Positions 1 to 8,295 of a stretch of 64,000 bases of DNA are shown here, piece by piece; within the stretch, counting starts at the first letter, position 1, and each line of letters begins with the position of its first letter. The stretch is from the NCBI RefSeq assembly GCF_001424265.1, contig NZ_LMOV01000028.1:231545-295544 (forward strand), written 5' to 3'. The notes below the pieces were generated by a model. The model was given only the letters and a program-made list of their open reading frames with translations. It did no database searches and had not been told where the DNA came from. The DNA is from Acidovorax sp. Leaf160. Lineage in GTDB: Bacteria > Pseudomonadota > Gammaproteobacteria > Burkholderiales > Burkholderiaceae_C. The translations under genes were made by a program, and so were the position numbers.

Positions 1-105
1 GCAGCGGGCGCGGGCGCCGGCGCGGGGGCCGGTGCGGGAGTGGGGGCAGGCGCGGGGGCAGGGGTCGGTGCCGGCGCAGGGGCGGAGGAGTCGCCGCCTC
101 CACCA
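1..105 (-). repeat. Pro-Ala coding low-complexity repeat
   Basis: Short GC-only units read on the minus strand as alternating Pro and Ala. They form the linker of the lipoprotein at the left edge and are likely to vary in length between strains. Confidence 0.7.
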
Positions 106-179
106 CCGCCGCCGCAGGCAGCCAGCGAAGCCAGCAGCGCGAGGGTGGCGGTGCGGCGGGTGAAATCCAGGGGGGTCAT
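1..179 (-). CDS. Putative secreted lipoprotein, N-terminal part (cut by window edge)
   Basis: The start codon lies at 179-177 and the frame runs off the left edge. The N-terminus has a basic stretch with an Arg-Arg pair (residues 8-9), a short hydrophobic segment and the lipobox LAAC around residues 19-22, so lipidation by signal peptidase II is expected. A run of seven glycines follows, and then a long Pro-Ala repeat that continues to the window edge. Such Gly/Pro-Ala linkers usually tether a secreted catalytic or binding domain to the lipid anchor in Comamonadaceae. The domain itself is outside the window, so function cannot be named. No convincing Shine-Dalgarno sequence precedes the ATG. 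The leader and lipobox are seen; the linker role is inferred. Confidence 0.7.
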   Translation of the reverse strand, partial: MTPLDFTRRTATLALLASLAACGGGGGGGDSSAPAPAPTPAPAPAPTPAPAPAPAPAPA

Positions 180-442
180 AGGCAGGGATCCATCGAACGA
201 AGAAGCGGAATGATCGAAAGCGATGCGGTCCTGGCGAGCTGCCGTGGCAGGCCGAGGTCAAGGGGCGTGCAGCCCCGTCGCGCCGCAATCGATGGGCGAG
301 CCCGAATTTCAGTACAGTCCACGCTTTCGCCTCACCCCCCCGCCTTCGGGTATTTGTTACGCGCTGCGCGACAACGGGCCGGGGCGCGGCGCGCTCCCGA
401 CGGGCGGCGCGCCGGGTTTCCCCCTTCCACGACTGGCCCGAA

Positions 443-1144
443 TTGACCCCTTCCGACACTGTTTCCGCGCCGTTCCCCGAGCGCTACGCACTGGTGGTGG
501 ACGACCATCCGCTGGTCGCTCGCGGCATGAGCGAATTCCTCCGGCTGCACCCCGGCCTGGAGGACGCGGTGTGCGTTAGCACCACGCAGGACGCCTTGCG
601 CACGGTGGCGGCCCGGGGTGCGCCCGCGCTGGCGCTGGTGGACTTCTGGCTGGCCGATGGCGTCACCACGCATTTCATCCGCGACCTGCTGGCGCTGGCG
701 CCGCAGACCCGCGTGCTGATGGTGAGCGGCGACAGCCACCCCGCCCTGCGCGCCAAGGCGCAGGGCAGCGGCGCGCATGGCTTCGTTCACAAGCAGCAGG
801 AGCCTGCGGTGTTCGCCGCCGCGGCCACGGCGCTGCTGCGCGGCGGCACCTGGTTCGAAGCGGCGCCGGCCGCGGCAGGCGACACGGCTGCGCCGCCCGC
901 ACGCGCGGTGCCGATCACGCCGGCGGAGCTGGGCCTGACGCCCCGGCAGGGACAGATCCTGGCGCTGGTGCTGGAAGGCCAGCCCAACAAGCACATCGCG
1001 GGCCGCCTGAACCTGTCGGAGCACACGGTGAAGGAGCACGTCACCGCCATTCTCGGCAAGCTGGGCGTGCGCAACCGCGTCGAGGCCATCACGCGGTTGC
1101 GCGGCGTGCAACTGGAGCCGGGCGACGAAGCCCGCCTGCGCTGA
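443..1144 (+). CDS. LuxR/NarL-type response regulator
   Basis: This is a two-domain cytoplasmic response regulator of 233 residues. The receiver domain (about 15-135) shows the acidic pair Asp20-Asp21, the phosphoacceptor Asp67 in ALVDFW, a Ser in the switch position (MVSGD) and Lys117. The C-terminal LuxR helix-turn-helix (about 165-216) contains LTPRQ and SEHTVKEHV, so it should bind DNA when phosphorylated. The start is uncertain: the frame opens with a TTG at 443, and the next in-frame ATG (residue 29) would delete part of the receiver, so the long form is preferred. It is convergent with the hybrid histidine kinase that ends at 1226, and the two probably form one signalling pathway. That pairing is inferred from position only; the target genes are unknown. 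Confidence 0.85.
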   Translation: MTPSDTVSAPFPERYALVVDDHPLVARGMSEFLRLHPGLEDAVCVSTTQDALRTVAARGAPALALVDFWLADGVTTHFIRDLLALAPQTRVLMVSGDSHPALRAKAQGSGAHGFVHKQQEPAVFAAAATALLRGGTWFEAAPAAAGDTAAPPARAVPITPAELGLTPRQGQILALVLEGQPNKHIAGRLNLSEHTVKEHVTAILGKLGVRNRVEAITRLRGVQLEPGDEARLR

Positions 1145-1164
1145 CCGGGCGTTCCGGCCGCCTG

Positions 1165-1210
1165 GCGACCCGGGATGCGACGCGGGGTGCGACCCGGGAT
1201 GCGACCAGGG
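1165..1210. repeat. 12-bp tandem repeat, 3.8 copies
   Basis: Units beginning GCGACNCGGG repeat at 1165, 1177, 1189 and 1201 between the convergent response regulator and kinase genes. Units one and three are identical. The repeat fills most of the 81-bp gap. Confidence 0.75.
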
Positions 1211-1225
1211 CCGCGCTACACCTTC

Positions 1226-3130
1226 TTACCCATGATTCCCGGGCGCCGCCCTGTGCCCACCCGGCAGCCAGCGCGCCAGCAGCGCGTGCAGCACGTCGGG
1301 CTCGAGCGGTTTGCGCAGCACCAGATACCCGTCGTCTTCGGCCTGCAGCAGCGCGGGCGAGGCGTGCTCGCCCGTGAGCATGGCCCCGTGCGTATGCCCG
1401 CAGCGCGCCTGCAGGGCCTGCAGCACGGCCAGGCCGCTCTGCCCCGCGCCGAGGCGCTGGTCGCACAAAATGGCATCGGGCAGCCAGCCGGTGTCGATCA
1501 GCGCCAGCGCCTGCGCGCCGCCCGCCGCCACCTGCACCTCCACGCCCCACGACTCCAGCAACTGGCGCAGGGCGGACTGCACCTGCGGGTCGTCGTCCAC
1601 CAGCAGGCAGCTGCCGGCAAGCCGCGCCCCTCGCCCGGCGGATGCGCCCGCACCGCCAGCCTCGCCCAGTCGCTCGGCAGGCCCGGGGGCCGGCACTGCG
1701 GCGGGCAGCTGCAGCCAGAAGCAGGACCCCCGCTGGGGTGTGGACTCGAATCCGTAGGTGGCGCCGGTGAGGCGGGCGCAGCGCGCCACCACGGCCAGGC
1801 CCAGCCCGTGGCCTTCGAGGCCGCCCCCCGCCCGGTCGCCCGCGGCCTGCGCGCCATGCTGCACGCCTGCCTCGCCCCGCGCATACGGCGCATAGATGCG
1901 GTCGCGGTCCTGCGGGCTGACGCCGCTGCCGGTGTCCCACACTTCCACGCGCCACTCTCCGCCGCGCCGCCGCGCGCCCAGCAGCAGGCCGCCCGACCGC
2001 GTGTAGCGCAGCGCGTTCTGCGCCAGGTTGAATACCATCTGCCGCAGCAGCGCAGGGTCGGCCCGCACCCAGGCCGGACTGCGCCGCGGCAGGAAGATCG
2101 CCAGCCGGAGGCCGCGCTGCGTGGCCTCGGGCCGGAACACGGTGGCCACGTCCTCGAACACGGCCGCCAGCGGCACGTCGCTCTGGCGGGCGGCGAATTC
2201 ACCCGACTCCAGCCGCGACAGGTCCAGCAGCGCGTTGAACATGAAGTTGAGCGAGCGCACGCAGTCGCGCACGTCGTGCAGCACCGGGGCCAGTTGCGCG
2301 TCGGCATTGCGCTGCAGGGCGGTCTGCACCAGCAGGCCCATGGCGTGCAGCGGCTGGCGCAGGTCATGGCTGGTGGTGGAGATGAAGCGGTTGCGCTCGG
2401 CCAGCGCGCGCTCGGCCTGCTCCTTGGCGAGCCGGTAGCGTTCGGCCAGCCGCAGGCGCTGGCGCTCCTGGTCGATCTGCTGCTCGACCAGCCGGCGCCC
2501 GCCCCAGGCGTGCCGCACGATCACGGCGCCATAGAGCAGCGTGAGCGGCAGCAGATACATCCAGCGCAGGGGAAAGGCCCAGTACACCGCCGCCACCATG
2601 GGCAGGTAGATGCCGCCGAAGAAGCGCCAGAAGATGCCAGGCAGCGGCGCCAGGAAGGTGGCGCTGGAGGCCAGCACCGCGCACAGCACCATGTAGAGAA
2701 AGAGCCGGAATTCGGTGCTGCCGCCCTGCACCGCCACGACCAGCGGCATGGCCCAGCACAGGCCCGCGACCAGCGCGGCGCGGCGGTAGAGGCGCTGCCA
2801 GTGCGCCACGGCGGGCGCATCCACCAGCGGCCGCCGCTGCCGCAGGTCGTGCCGCAGCCAGGCCAGGCCCAGGGTCACCGCGACGAAGCCGGCCCACCAC
2901 ACCCAGAGCCAGCGGTAGCCCGGAGCGTTGCCGTACATCCAGCACAGCACGCCGGGGATGACCAGCACCGCCATCTCGGTGGAGCCCCGCTCGGACAGCG
3001 ACAGCAGCAGGCGCCGCTGCATGGCCAGATCGAGCCGGTCGCCGCCGCCCGGCGCAGCCGGGGAGCCGCGTCCTGGGCTGTCCGGCAGGCTGTCGGCTTC
3101 AGCGCCCGACGCCGCGGGGTCGCCCCACAT
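1226..3130 (-). CDS. Hybrid sensor histidine kinase with C-terminal receiver domain
   Basis: This inner-membrane kinase has 634 residues from the ATG at 3130; the frame is open further upstream, but that part overlaps the YchJ gene. About six hydrophobic segments lie between residues 50 and 205 and form a membrane sensor with no large periplasmic domain. A coiled linker leads to the dimerisation/phosphoacceptor domain with His255 in TSHDLRQP. The ATPase domain shows the N box (FNLAQNALRY, about 368-376), DTGSG (399-403) and GHGLGL (440-445). A C-terminal receiver domain (about 507-622) has Asp512-514, phosphoacceptor Asp557 and Lys607, so phosphate can pass His to Asp within one chain. The architecture resembles kinases paired with NarL-type regulators, and one lies convergent at 443. 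The signal sensed is unknown. Confidence 0.9.
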   Translation of the reverse strand: MWGDPAASGAEADSLPDSPGRGSPAAPGGGDRLDLAMQRRLLLSLSERGSTEMAVLVIPGVLCWMYGNAPGYRWLWVWWAGFVAVTLGLAWLRHDLRQRRPLVDAPAVAHWQRLYRRAALVAGLCWAMPLVVAVQGGSTEFRLFLYMVLCAVLASSATFLAPLPGIFWRFFGGIYLPMVAAVYWAFPLRWMYLLPLTLLYGAVIVRHAWGGRRLVEQQIDQERQRLRLAERYRLAKEQAERALAERNRFISTTSHDLRQPLHAMGLLVQTALQRNADAQLAPVLHDVRDCVRSLNFMFNALLDLSRLESGEFAARQSDVPLAAVFEDVATVFRPEATQRGLRLAIFLPRRSPAWVRADPALLRQMVFNLAQNALRYTRSGGLLLGARRRGGEWRVEVWDTGSGVSPQDRDRIYAPYARGEAGVQHGAQAAGDRAGGGLEGHGLGLAVVARCARLTGATYGFESTPQRGSCFWLQLPAAVPAPGPAERLGEAGGAGASAGRGARLAGSCLLVDDDPQVQSALRQLLESWGVEVQVAAGGAQALALIDTGWLPDAILCDQRLGAGQSGLAVLQALQARCGHTHGAMLTGEHASPALLQAEDDGYLVLRKPLEPDVLHALLARWLPGGHRAAPGNHG

Positions 3131-3216
3131 CGACGCCGACCATTCCGAGGGCCGGGTGTCGTCGTCTTCCCGGCTGGGCCGGTGGCGCAGGGTCTTCCGC
3201 ACGGCTCGGCCGACGT

Positions 3217-3651
3217 TCAGCGCAGGTCGCCGTCCACGTAGAACCAGCGGCCTTCGGCGCGCACGAACCGGCTGGTTTCGTGCAGCCGGTGCGCGCGGCC
3301 CCCGGCGTCGCGCTGGCGGGCGACGAATTCGACCTCTGCGCGGTCCCCGCCCGTGCTGCGATGGGCCCGCACCTCCAGCCCCAGCCAGCGGGTGCCGGGG
3401 TCGAATTCGATCGACGCCGGCCGCTGCGCGGGCGCCCAGGTGGCCCGCAGGTACGCGGCGTCCTCGCGCACGAAAGCGGTGTAGCGCGAGCGCATCAGGC
3501 TTTCCGCGTCCGGCGCAGGGCATGTGCTGAAGTGGTCCAGGTACCGCCCGCAGCAGCCGGCATACGCCAGCGGTGCGCGGTCACGCGCACGGCCCTCGGC
3601 GCTGGCGGCCAGGCGGCCGCAGGGACAGGAAGCGTGGGGGTCGAAAGGCAT
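3217..3651 (-). CDS. YchJ-like SEC-C/NTF2-fold protein
   Basis: The protein has 144 residues. The N-terminus carries a small cysteine cluster (CPCG near residues 9-12 and CCG near 41-43), as in the UPF0225/YchJ family, followed by an NTF2-like region with SLMRSRYTAF, the family hallmark. The ATG at 3651 is chosen because translation further upstream gives only low-complexity sequence, including a run of short GC-rich repeats. The molecular function of YchJ proteins is not established. The zinc-binding role of the cysteines is inferred from SEC-C motifs elsewhere. The stop lies 86 bp from the kinase start on the same strand, so co-transcription with the kinase is possible. Confidence 0.85.
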   Translation of the reverse strand: MPFDPHASCPCGRLAASAEGRARDRAPLAYAGCCGRYLDHFSTCPAPDAESLMRSRYTAFVREDAAYLRATWAPAQRPASIEFDPGTRWLGLEVRAHRSTGGDRAEVEFVARQRDAGGRAHRLHETSRFVRAEGRWFYVDGDLR

Positions 3652-3665
3652 GGCAGGGGGCAGGA

Positions 3666-3693
3666 GGCGGAAGGCGGAAGGCGGAAGGCGGAT
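3666..3693. repeat. 7-bp tandem repeat (GGCGGAA) x4
   Basis: Four near-identical 7-bp units lie just upstream of the YchJ start, in the 263-bp gap before the DUF421 gene. The rest of that gap shows no gene. Confidence 0.8.
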
Positions 3694-3914
3694 GGGTAGG
3701 GGGGAGTGGCGGGCGGCGGTGGCCCGGCCCAGGCCGGCATTCTTGCAGACGCTCCCTCCACGGGCCGCGAGGGGGCTGCCTGCTGCAGCCCTGCACGCCG
3801 CCATCGGCTGACAGACGCGGCGCCTGCGTTGCTGCCATCATGGCGCTGCCCGGCCGCAGCGCCCGCCGGGCCATGCCCCGGGGTCGTGCCCTACCCCGCC
3901 AGGAGAGTGATGCG

Positions 3915-4391
3915 ATGCTGGAGATGAGCGTGCCGTGGTGGGAATTCATTGTGCGGGGCATCGTGGTCTATGCCTTTCTGCTCGTCTTCCTGCGCCTGAC
4001 CGGGCGGCGGCAGACGGGGCAGTTCGCGCCCTTCGACCTGGTGCTGCTGCTGGTGCTGTCGAACGCCGTGCAGAACTCGATGAATGCGGGCGACAACTCG
4101 CTCGTCGGCGGCCTGATCTCGGCCGCGACGCTGCTGATGTGCCACGTGCTGCTGGCCCATGTGACCTACCGCTTCCCCAAGCTGGCGCTGCTGGTGGACG
4201 GGCAGCCCAAGGAGCTGGTCTGGCAGGGCCGGGTGAACGAGGCGCTGATGCGCCAGCAGCTGCTGTCGCCGGACGACCTGGCCGCCGCCCTGCGCGCGGG
4301 CGGCTGCCGTCACCTGCACGAGGTGGAGAGCGCCACGCTGGAGGTCAACGGGCAGATCACCGTGGTGCTGCGCAAGCGGGATTCCGAATAG
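3915..4391 (+). CDS. DUF421 (YetF-type) membrane protein
   Basis: The protein has 158 residues. The ATG at 3915 is chosen because an AGGAG Shine-Dalgarno sequence starts at 3901 and the sequence from there matches the family length. Three hydrophobic segments occupy roughly residues 8-25, 36-55 and 60-80. A soluble C-terminal domain carries the family motif LLVDGQPKELVWQG near residues 95-108. DUF421 proteins are inner-membrane proteins of unknown biochemical role with the small domain in the cytoplasm. The family hallmark FDLVLLLVLSNAVQ is clear. It stands alone between divergent and convergent neighbours, so no operon context helps. Confidence 0.87.
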   Translation: MLEMSVPWWEFIVRGIVVYAFLLVFLRLTGRRQTGQFAPFDLVLLLVLSNAVQNSMNAGDNSLVGGLISAATLLMCHVLLAHVTYRFPKLALLVDGQPKELVWQGRVNEALMRQQLLSPDDLAAALRAGGCRHLHEVESATLEVNGQITVVLRKRDSE

Positions 4392-4408
4392 CAGCGCGGG
4401 GCGGGCGA

Positions 4409-4471
4409 TTCAAAGCCAAATCGGCCCGCAGCGCTTGATTCGCTTGTCTACAATGCTATAAAAAAAATAGC
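4409..4471. repeat. Dispersed palindromic element, copy A
   Basis: A TTCAAAGCC...GGCC...AGCGCTT...GCTAT series ends in the inverted repeat TGCTAT/ATAGCA around an A run (4453-4471). The layout matches similar elements at 7567, 36275, 38015 and 63505 in this window. It lies between the convergent DUF421 and acyl-CoA dehydrogenase genes, and its hairpin with the A/T run could act as a bidirectional terminator. Confidence 0.55.
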
Positions 4472-4488
4472 AATCAGGTCAAATCAGG

Positions 4489-5619
4489 TCAGGCCAGCGC
4501 CCGCTGGATGATGATCTTCTGCACGTCGCTCGTGCCCTCGTAGATCTGGCAGACCCGCACATCGCGGTAGATGCGCTCCACGGGAAAGTCGTTCACCACG
4601 CCGTAGCCACCCAGCGTCTGGATGGCCGCGCTGCAGACGCGCTCGGCCATTTCGCTGGCGAAGAGCTTGGCCATGGCGGCTTCCTTCAGGCAGGGCCGGC
4701 CGGCATCGCGCAGGGCGGCCGCGTGCCAGATGAGCTGGCGCGCCGCCTCGATCTGCGTGGCGCAGTCGGCCAGCCGGAAGCCCACCGCCTGGTGGTTGAA
4801 GATGGGGGTGCCGAAGCTCTCGCGCTCCTTCGAATAGGCCAGCGCCGCCTCGAACGCGCTGCGCGCCATGCCCACGCTCTGCGCGGCGATGCCGATGCGC
4901 CCGCCCTCCAGCGCACCCAGGGCGATCTTGTAGCCCTCGCCCTCGGCGCCGATCAGGTGGTCGGCCGGGATGCGGCAGTTGTCGAAGTTGATCTGCGCCG
5001 TGTCGCTGCTGTGCTGGCCCAGCTTGTCCTCCAGCCGCGCGACCACGTAGCCGGGGGTGCTGGTGGGCACGATGAAGGCGCTCATGCCCTTCTTGCCGGC
5101 GGCCTTGTCGGTCACGGCGATGACGAGGGCGACCTGGCCGTTCTTGCCGCTGGTGATGAACTGCTTGACGCCGTTCAATACGTATTCGTCGCCCTGCTTC
5201 ACGGCCGTGGTCCGCAGCGCGGAGGCGTCCGAGCCCACATGCGGCTCGGTCAGGCAGAAGGCGCCCAGCATCTCGCCACGCGCCAGCGGCGTGAGCCAGT
5301 CGCGCTTTTGCTGCGCATTGCCGTAGCGCATCAGGATGGCGTTGACGGGGCAGTTGGTCACGCTGATGGCGGTGCTGGTGCCGCCGTCGCCCGCCGCGAT
5401 CTCTTCGAGCACCAGCGCCAGCGTCACGTAGTCGAGCGCGGCGCCGCCGAATTCCTCGGGCACGCAGATGCCGTAGGCGCCCAGCGCGGCCAGGCCCTGG
5501 TGGGCGTCCTTCGGGAAGTGGTGCTCCCGGTCCCAGCGCGCGGCATGGGGCCAGAGTTCTTCCTGTGCGAAGGCGCGCACGGCGTCACGGATCATTTCCT
5601 GGTCTTGGGTCAGCAGCAT
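4489..5619 (-). CDS. Acyl-CoA dehydrogenase (short/medium chain type)
   Basis: This soluble FAD enzyme of 376 residues oxidises an acyl-CoA to the 2-enoyl-CoA and passes electrons to ETF. Seen are the FAD/substrate signature FCLTEPHVGSDAS, the second signature QTLGGYGVVNDFP and the C-terminal IYEGTSDVQK, whose Glu is the catalytic base in the butyryl/medium-chain subfamily. The start at 5619 (MLLTQDQEM) is chosen because everything upstream is low-complexity and the family begins there. It is the last gene of a leftward run of lipid-related genes but has a 91-bp gap to the acyltransferase gene, so it may have its own promoter. Chain-length specificity cannot be read from the sequence. Confidence 0.92.
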   Translation of the reverse strand: MLLTQDQEMIRDAVRAFAQEELWPHAARWDREHHFPKDAHQGLAALGAYGICVPEEFGGAALDYVTLALVLEEIAAGDGGTSTAISVTNCPVNAILMRYGNAQQKRDWLTPLARGEMLGAFCLTEPHVGSDASALRTTAVKQGDEYVLNGVKQFITSGKNGQVALVIAVTDKAAGKKGMSAFIVPTSTPGYVVARLEDKLGQHSSDTAQINFDNCRIPADHLIGAEGEGYKIALGALEGGRIGIAAQSVGMARSAFEAALAYSKERESFGTPIFNHQAVGFRLADCATQIEAARQLIWHAAALRDAGRPCLKEAAMAKLFASEMAERVCSAAIQTLGGYGVVNDFPVERIYRDVRVCQIYEGTSDVQKIIIQRALA

Positions 5620-5710
5620 GGTGTGGTCTCGGTGTTGTCTTGGTGGTGGGGAATGGAGGGTTGTCGGGAGGGGGGCACGGAGGCGGCAGCAGACGGGCTG
5701 GGCAGCCCGC

Positions 5711-6865
5711 TCAGCAGGCAGCGCGCCGAGCCGGGCCGGCACGGGCGCTCGCCAGCCGCGCCACCAGCCGGCGGCCCAGGCGGATGCCGGGCTTTTCCAC
5801 GCAGAACCACGAAAAGGCGGCCATGGCCAGCGTCAGTACCAGGGACGCTGCCAGGCACGCGGAAAGGCTCCAGCCCCGGCTCAGGCTGATCTGGGTCACG
5901 GCCTGCTGGATCGGGAAGGCGTAGATGTAGACACCGTAGGACAGGTCTTCATGCGGCCAGCCGGACGCGCGCGATGCACCCGCATGCGCCGCCCAGAACA
6001 CGCCGCTGGCGACCAGGGTCCACACGCCGATCTGCACGCTCCAGCGCGCCTGCCCGGCCCAGGCCAGCACCAGTCCCGCGCAGGCCAGCGCCGCCAGCCA
6101 GGCGCCGGGGCGCACGCGGCAGGCCGCGAAGCTGCTGCCCAGCAGGAACATGACGCCGAATGCCGACACGTCGACCACGTTGAACAGCTCGCCCAGCCCG
6201 GCCGGAAGCCACGTCAGCGACGCGAACGGGGCCTTCGGCGTGTCGCTGAAGCCACGCGCCCACATCCACAGGGCGGCCATCGCGGCGGCGCCGGCGGGGT
6301 AGGCCCAGCGGCGCCCCGTCCAGCCGGCCCAGCCGGCCGCCGACAGCAGCAGATACATCAGCAGCTCATAGCGGATGGTCCACAGCGACCCGTTGACGGA
6401 CCGCGCAAAAGGGTTGGACTCGAACACCCCCGGCAAGGCGTTGGCCGTCGCCAGCGCGGCCGCGTTGTTCGCCAGATAGACCCAGGTGGCGGGTTCGGCC
6501 CAATACCGGCCGCTGCTCCAGGTCGTCATGAGCCAGCCCACCACGGCCACCGAGAAGATGACCGCCGCGACCAGGCCGGGAAAGATGCGTGCGATGCGCT
6601 TGATCCAGAAGCCGGCCCAACGCGGCTCGCGGTGCCAGCTCTGGCACACGAGGTAGCCGCTGATGAAGAAAAAGCAGTACACCGCCAGCGAGCCAAGGGT
6701 GTGGCCCGCGAATGGAACGGGCAGCGTCAGGCGGTAGAAATATTCCCCATGCGACAGCAGCACCGCGACGGCGGCCATCAGCCGCAGCAGGTTGAAGTGG
6801 TTGCCGCCGTGCGAAGTGGGGGCGAAGCCCGCGGGGTCACGCGGGCTGCCTGGCGGGGTCGCCAT
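5711..6865 (-). CDS. Acyltransferase family 3 membrane protein
   Basis: This integral membrane O-acyltransferase (AT3/OafA type) has 384 residues and about ten hydrophobic helices. The N-terminal motif NHFNLLRLMAAVAVLLSH contains the conserved Arg and the His proposed as active site. SGYLVCQSW and WIKRIARIFPG follow as in O-antigen and exopolysaccharide acetylases. There is no C-terminal SGNH domain. The ATG at 6865 follows the stop of the SDR gene by two bases, so the two genes are translationally linked. The acceptor (LPS, exopolysaccharide or another glycan) is not evident; no glycan genes surround it. Confidence 0.87.
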   Translation of the reverse strand: MATPPGSPRDPAGFAPTSHGGNHFNLLRLMAAVAVLLSHGEYFYRLTLPVPFAGHTLGSLAVYCFFFISGYLVCQSWHREPRWAGFWIKRIARIFPGLVAAVIFSVAVVGWLMTTWSSGRYWAEPATWVYLANNAAALATANALPGVFESNPFARSVNGSLWTIRYELLMYLLLSAAGWAGWTGRRWAYPAGAAAMAALWMWARGFSDTPKAPFASLTWLPAGLGELFNVVDVSAFGVMFLLGSSFAACRVRPGAWLAALACAGLVLAWAGQARWSVQIGVWTLVASGVFWAAHAGASRASGWPHEDLSYGVYIYAFPIQQAVTQISLSRGWSLSACLAASLVLTLAMAAFSWFCVEKPGIRLGRRLVARLASARAGPARRAAC

Positions 6866-6867
6866 GC

Positions 6868-7533
6868 TCACCACTGCGCCGCCCGCCGGCCGTCGTGGTG
6901 CAGCAGCCGGCCGCGGTCCGCCGCCGTCACGCCGGCGAGGGTGGCGATGAGTCCGGCCACGCTCTGCTCCACGGTCAGCGGAGCGCTGGCGCCGCCCATG
7001 TCCGTCTGTGTCCAGCCCGGGTCCAGCGTGACCAGCGTGGCACCGGGCCAGGCGGGCTGGGCGGCGGCCACGGCCATGTTGAGCGCGGCCTTGCTCACCC
7101 GATACAGCCAGGCATCGCCGGCCGCCTGGCTGATGAGCGACATCTGGCTGGAGAGAAAGCCGAACACGCCGCCGGCTGCCTCGACCAGCGGCGCCACCTG
7201 GGGCAGGGCCTGCATGGCGCCCAGCACGTTGGTGTGCATGACCCGGTCGAAAGCCTCGCGCGTGGGCGGCGTGGCGGCGCCGTGGTCGTCCCACAGGCCG
7301 GCCACGTAGAGCGCGACGTCGATCTTCTCGCCGTCGAGCTGCCAGGCCAGCCCGCTGACGCTGGCCGGGTTGCTCACGTCCACGGTGAGGGCCTGCGCGC
7401 CCAGGGCCTGCACGCGGTCGCGGCCGGCCGCATCGCGCACCGTGGCCACGACGCGGCGGCCGTCGGCGCGGTACTGGCGCACCAGTTCCAGACCGATACC
7501 GCGCGAGGCGCCCATGACAAGGACGAGGGACAT
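6868..7533 (-). CDS. Short-chain dehydrogenase/reductase
   Basis: This NAD(P)-dependent oxidoreductase has 221 residues. The Rossmann motif GASRGIG is at residues 8-14, the NAG-equivalent is changed to YVAGLW, the catalytic Ser lies in LSSQMS, and YRVSK supplies the catalytic Tyr and Lys. It resembles the C-factor-like group of SDRs. A strong Shine-Dalgarno sequence (GGAAAGG) sits just upstream of the ATG. It is followed at once by the acyltransferase gene (two-base gap). The substrate is unknown. Confidence 0.87.
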   Translation of the reverse strand: MSLVLVMGASRGIGLELVRQYRADGRRVVATVRDAAGRDRVQALGAQALTVDVSNPASVSGLAWQLDGEKIDVALYVAGLWDDHGAATPPTREAFDRVMHTNVLGAMQALPQVAPLVEAAGGVFGFLSSQMSLISQAAGDAWLYRVSKAALNMAVAAAQPAWPGATLVTLDPGWTQTDMGGASAPLTVEQSVAGLIATLAGVTAADRGRLLHHDGRRAAQW

Positions 7534-7566
7534 GTCAGCCTTTCCAAAGCCGTTCTCCGGCCACTG

Positions 7567-7632
7567 ATTTCAAGCCTTTTCGGCCTGTTGCGCCCATCCA
7601 TCCAGCGCGCATTGCTATCAATAAAGTAGCGT
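7567..7632. repeat. Dispersed palindromic element, copy B
   Basis: TTTCAAGCC...CGGCC...GCGC...ATTGCTATCAATAAAGTAGC lies in the 105-bp gap between the PPOX and SDR genes. The order and spacing of GCC, GGCC, GCGC and GCTAT match copy A at 4409. Confidence 0.55.
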
Positions 7633-7638
7633 CCACCA

Positions 7639-8271
7639 CTAAGCCGGGGGCCGCCCCTGCTCGGCCTCGATCTGCCGTGCATAGCGGCCCACCATGTCGG
7701 CCTGCGATTCCGGTGCCGCCGGGTTGCCGATCTGGTCGTGGATCATCTGGTTGAGCGTGGGCAGTTCGCTGCGGTCGATCTGCGAAGCGGGCGCCCAGAG
7801 GCGTGAGCGCATCAGCGCCTTGGCGCAGTGCAGATACGCCTCGCGCACCTCCACCTGCACGACCAGCCTGGGCGCCTGGCGCTCGGCCGCGAAGAGGCTG
7901 GTGAAGGCGGCCTCGTCGCGCAGCCGGGCCGTGCCGTTCACGCGCAGGGTTTCATCGACGCCCGGAATCAGGAACAGCAGGCCGATGCGCGGGTCGTGCA
8001 GCAGGTTGGTCAGCGTGTCCAGCCGGTTGTTGCCGCCGGCATCGGGCAGCAGCAGGTCGCCGGCGTCGGTCACCTGCACGAAGCCGGGCGGGCCGCCGCG
8101 CGGCGAGGCGTCCAGCAGGCTGCCGTCCGCGCCGCCGGTGGCGATGACGCACAGCGGCGACAGCGCCACGAAGCGGCGGCAGTGCGCGTCGAGCCGGGCC
8201 AGCTGCTTGCGCACGGCGCGCTCGCCCGGGGCGGCGTAGAGCGTGCGCAACTGGTCTTCGGTGGTGATCAT
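7639..8271 (-). CDS. PPOX-type FMN flavoprotein (MSMEG_1061-like)
   Basis: The protein has 210 residues and the split-barrel fold of the pyridoxamine 5'-phosphate oxidase superfamily. Recognisable segments are RFVALSPLCVIAT near the N-terminus, DASPRGGPPGFVQ, NNRLDTLTNLL and GLLFLIPGVDETLRVNG, which match the FMN-binding MSMEG_1061-type family. These are uncharacterised flavoproteins, and activity on pyridoxamine phosphate should not be assumed. The gene follows the thiolase by 24 bp and is probably read with it, but a metabolic link to the fatty-acid genes is only inferred. Confidence 0.87.
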   Translation of the reverse strand: MITTEDQLRTLYAAPGERAVRKQLARLDAHCRRFVALSPLCVIATGGADGSLLDASPRGGPPGFVQVTDAGDLLLPDAGGNNRLDTLTNLLHDPRIGLLFLIPGVDETLRVNGTARLRDEAAFTSLFAAERQAPRLVVQVEVREAYLHCAKALMRSRLWAPASQIDRSELPTLNQMIHDQIGNPAAPESQADMVGRYARQIEAEQGRPPA

Positions 8272-8295
8272 GGCGGGCCTGCCTGGGGAGGGCCG

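Noticed and set aside
1175..3241. Very long open frame opposite the hybrid kinase
   Set aside because: Arg/Gln-rich low-complexity translation with no motif; a shadow produced by high GC over a real minus-strand gene.
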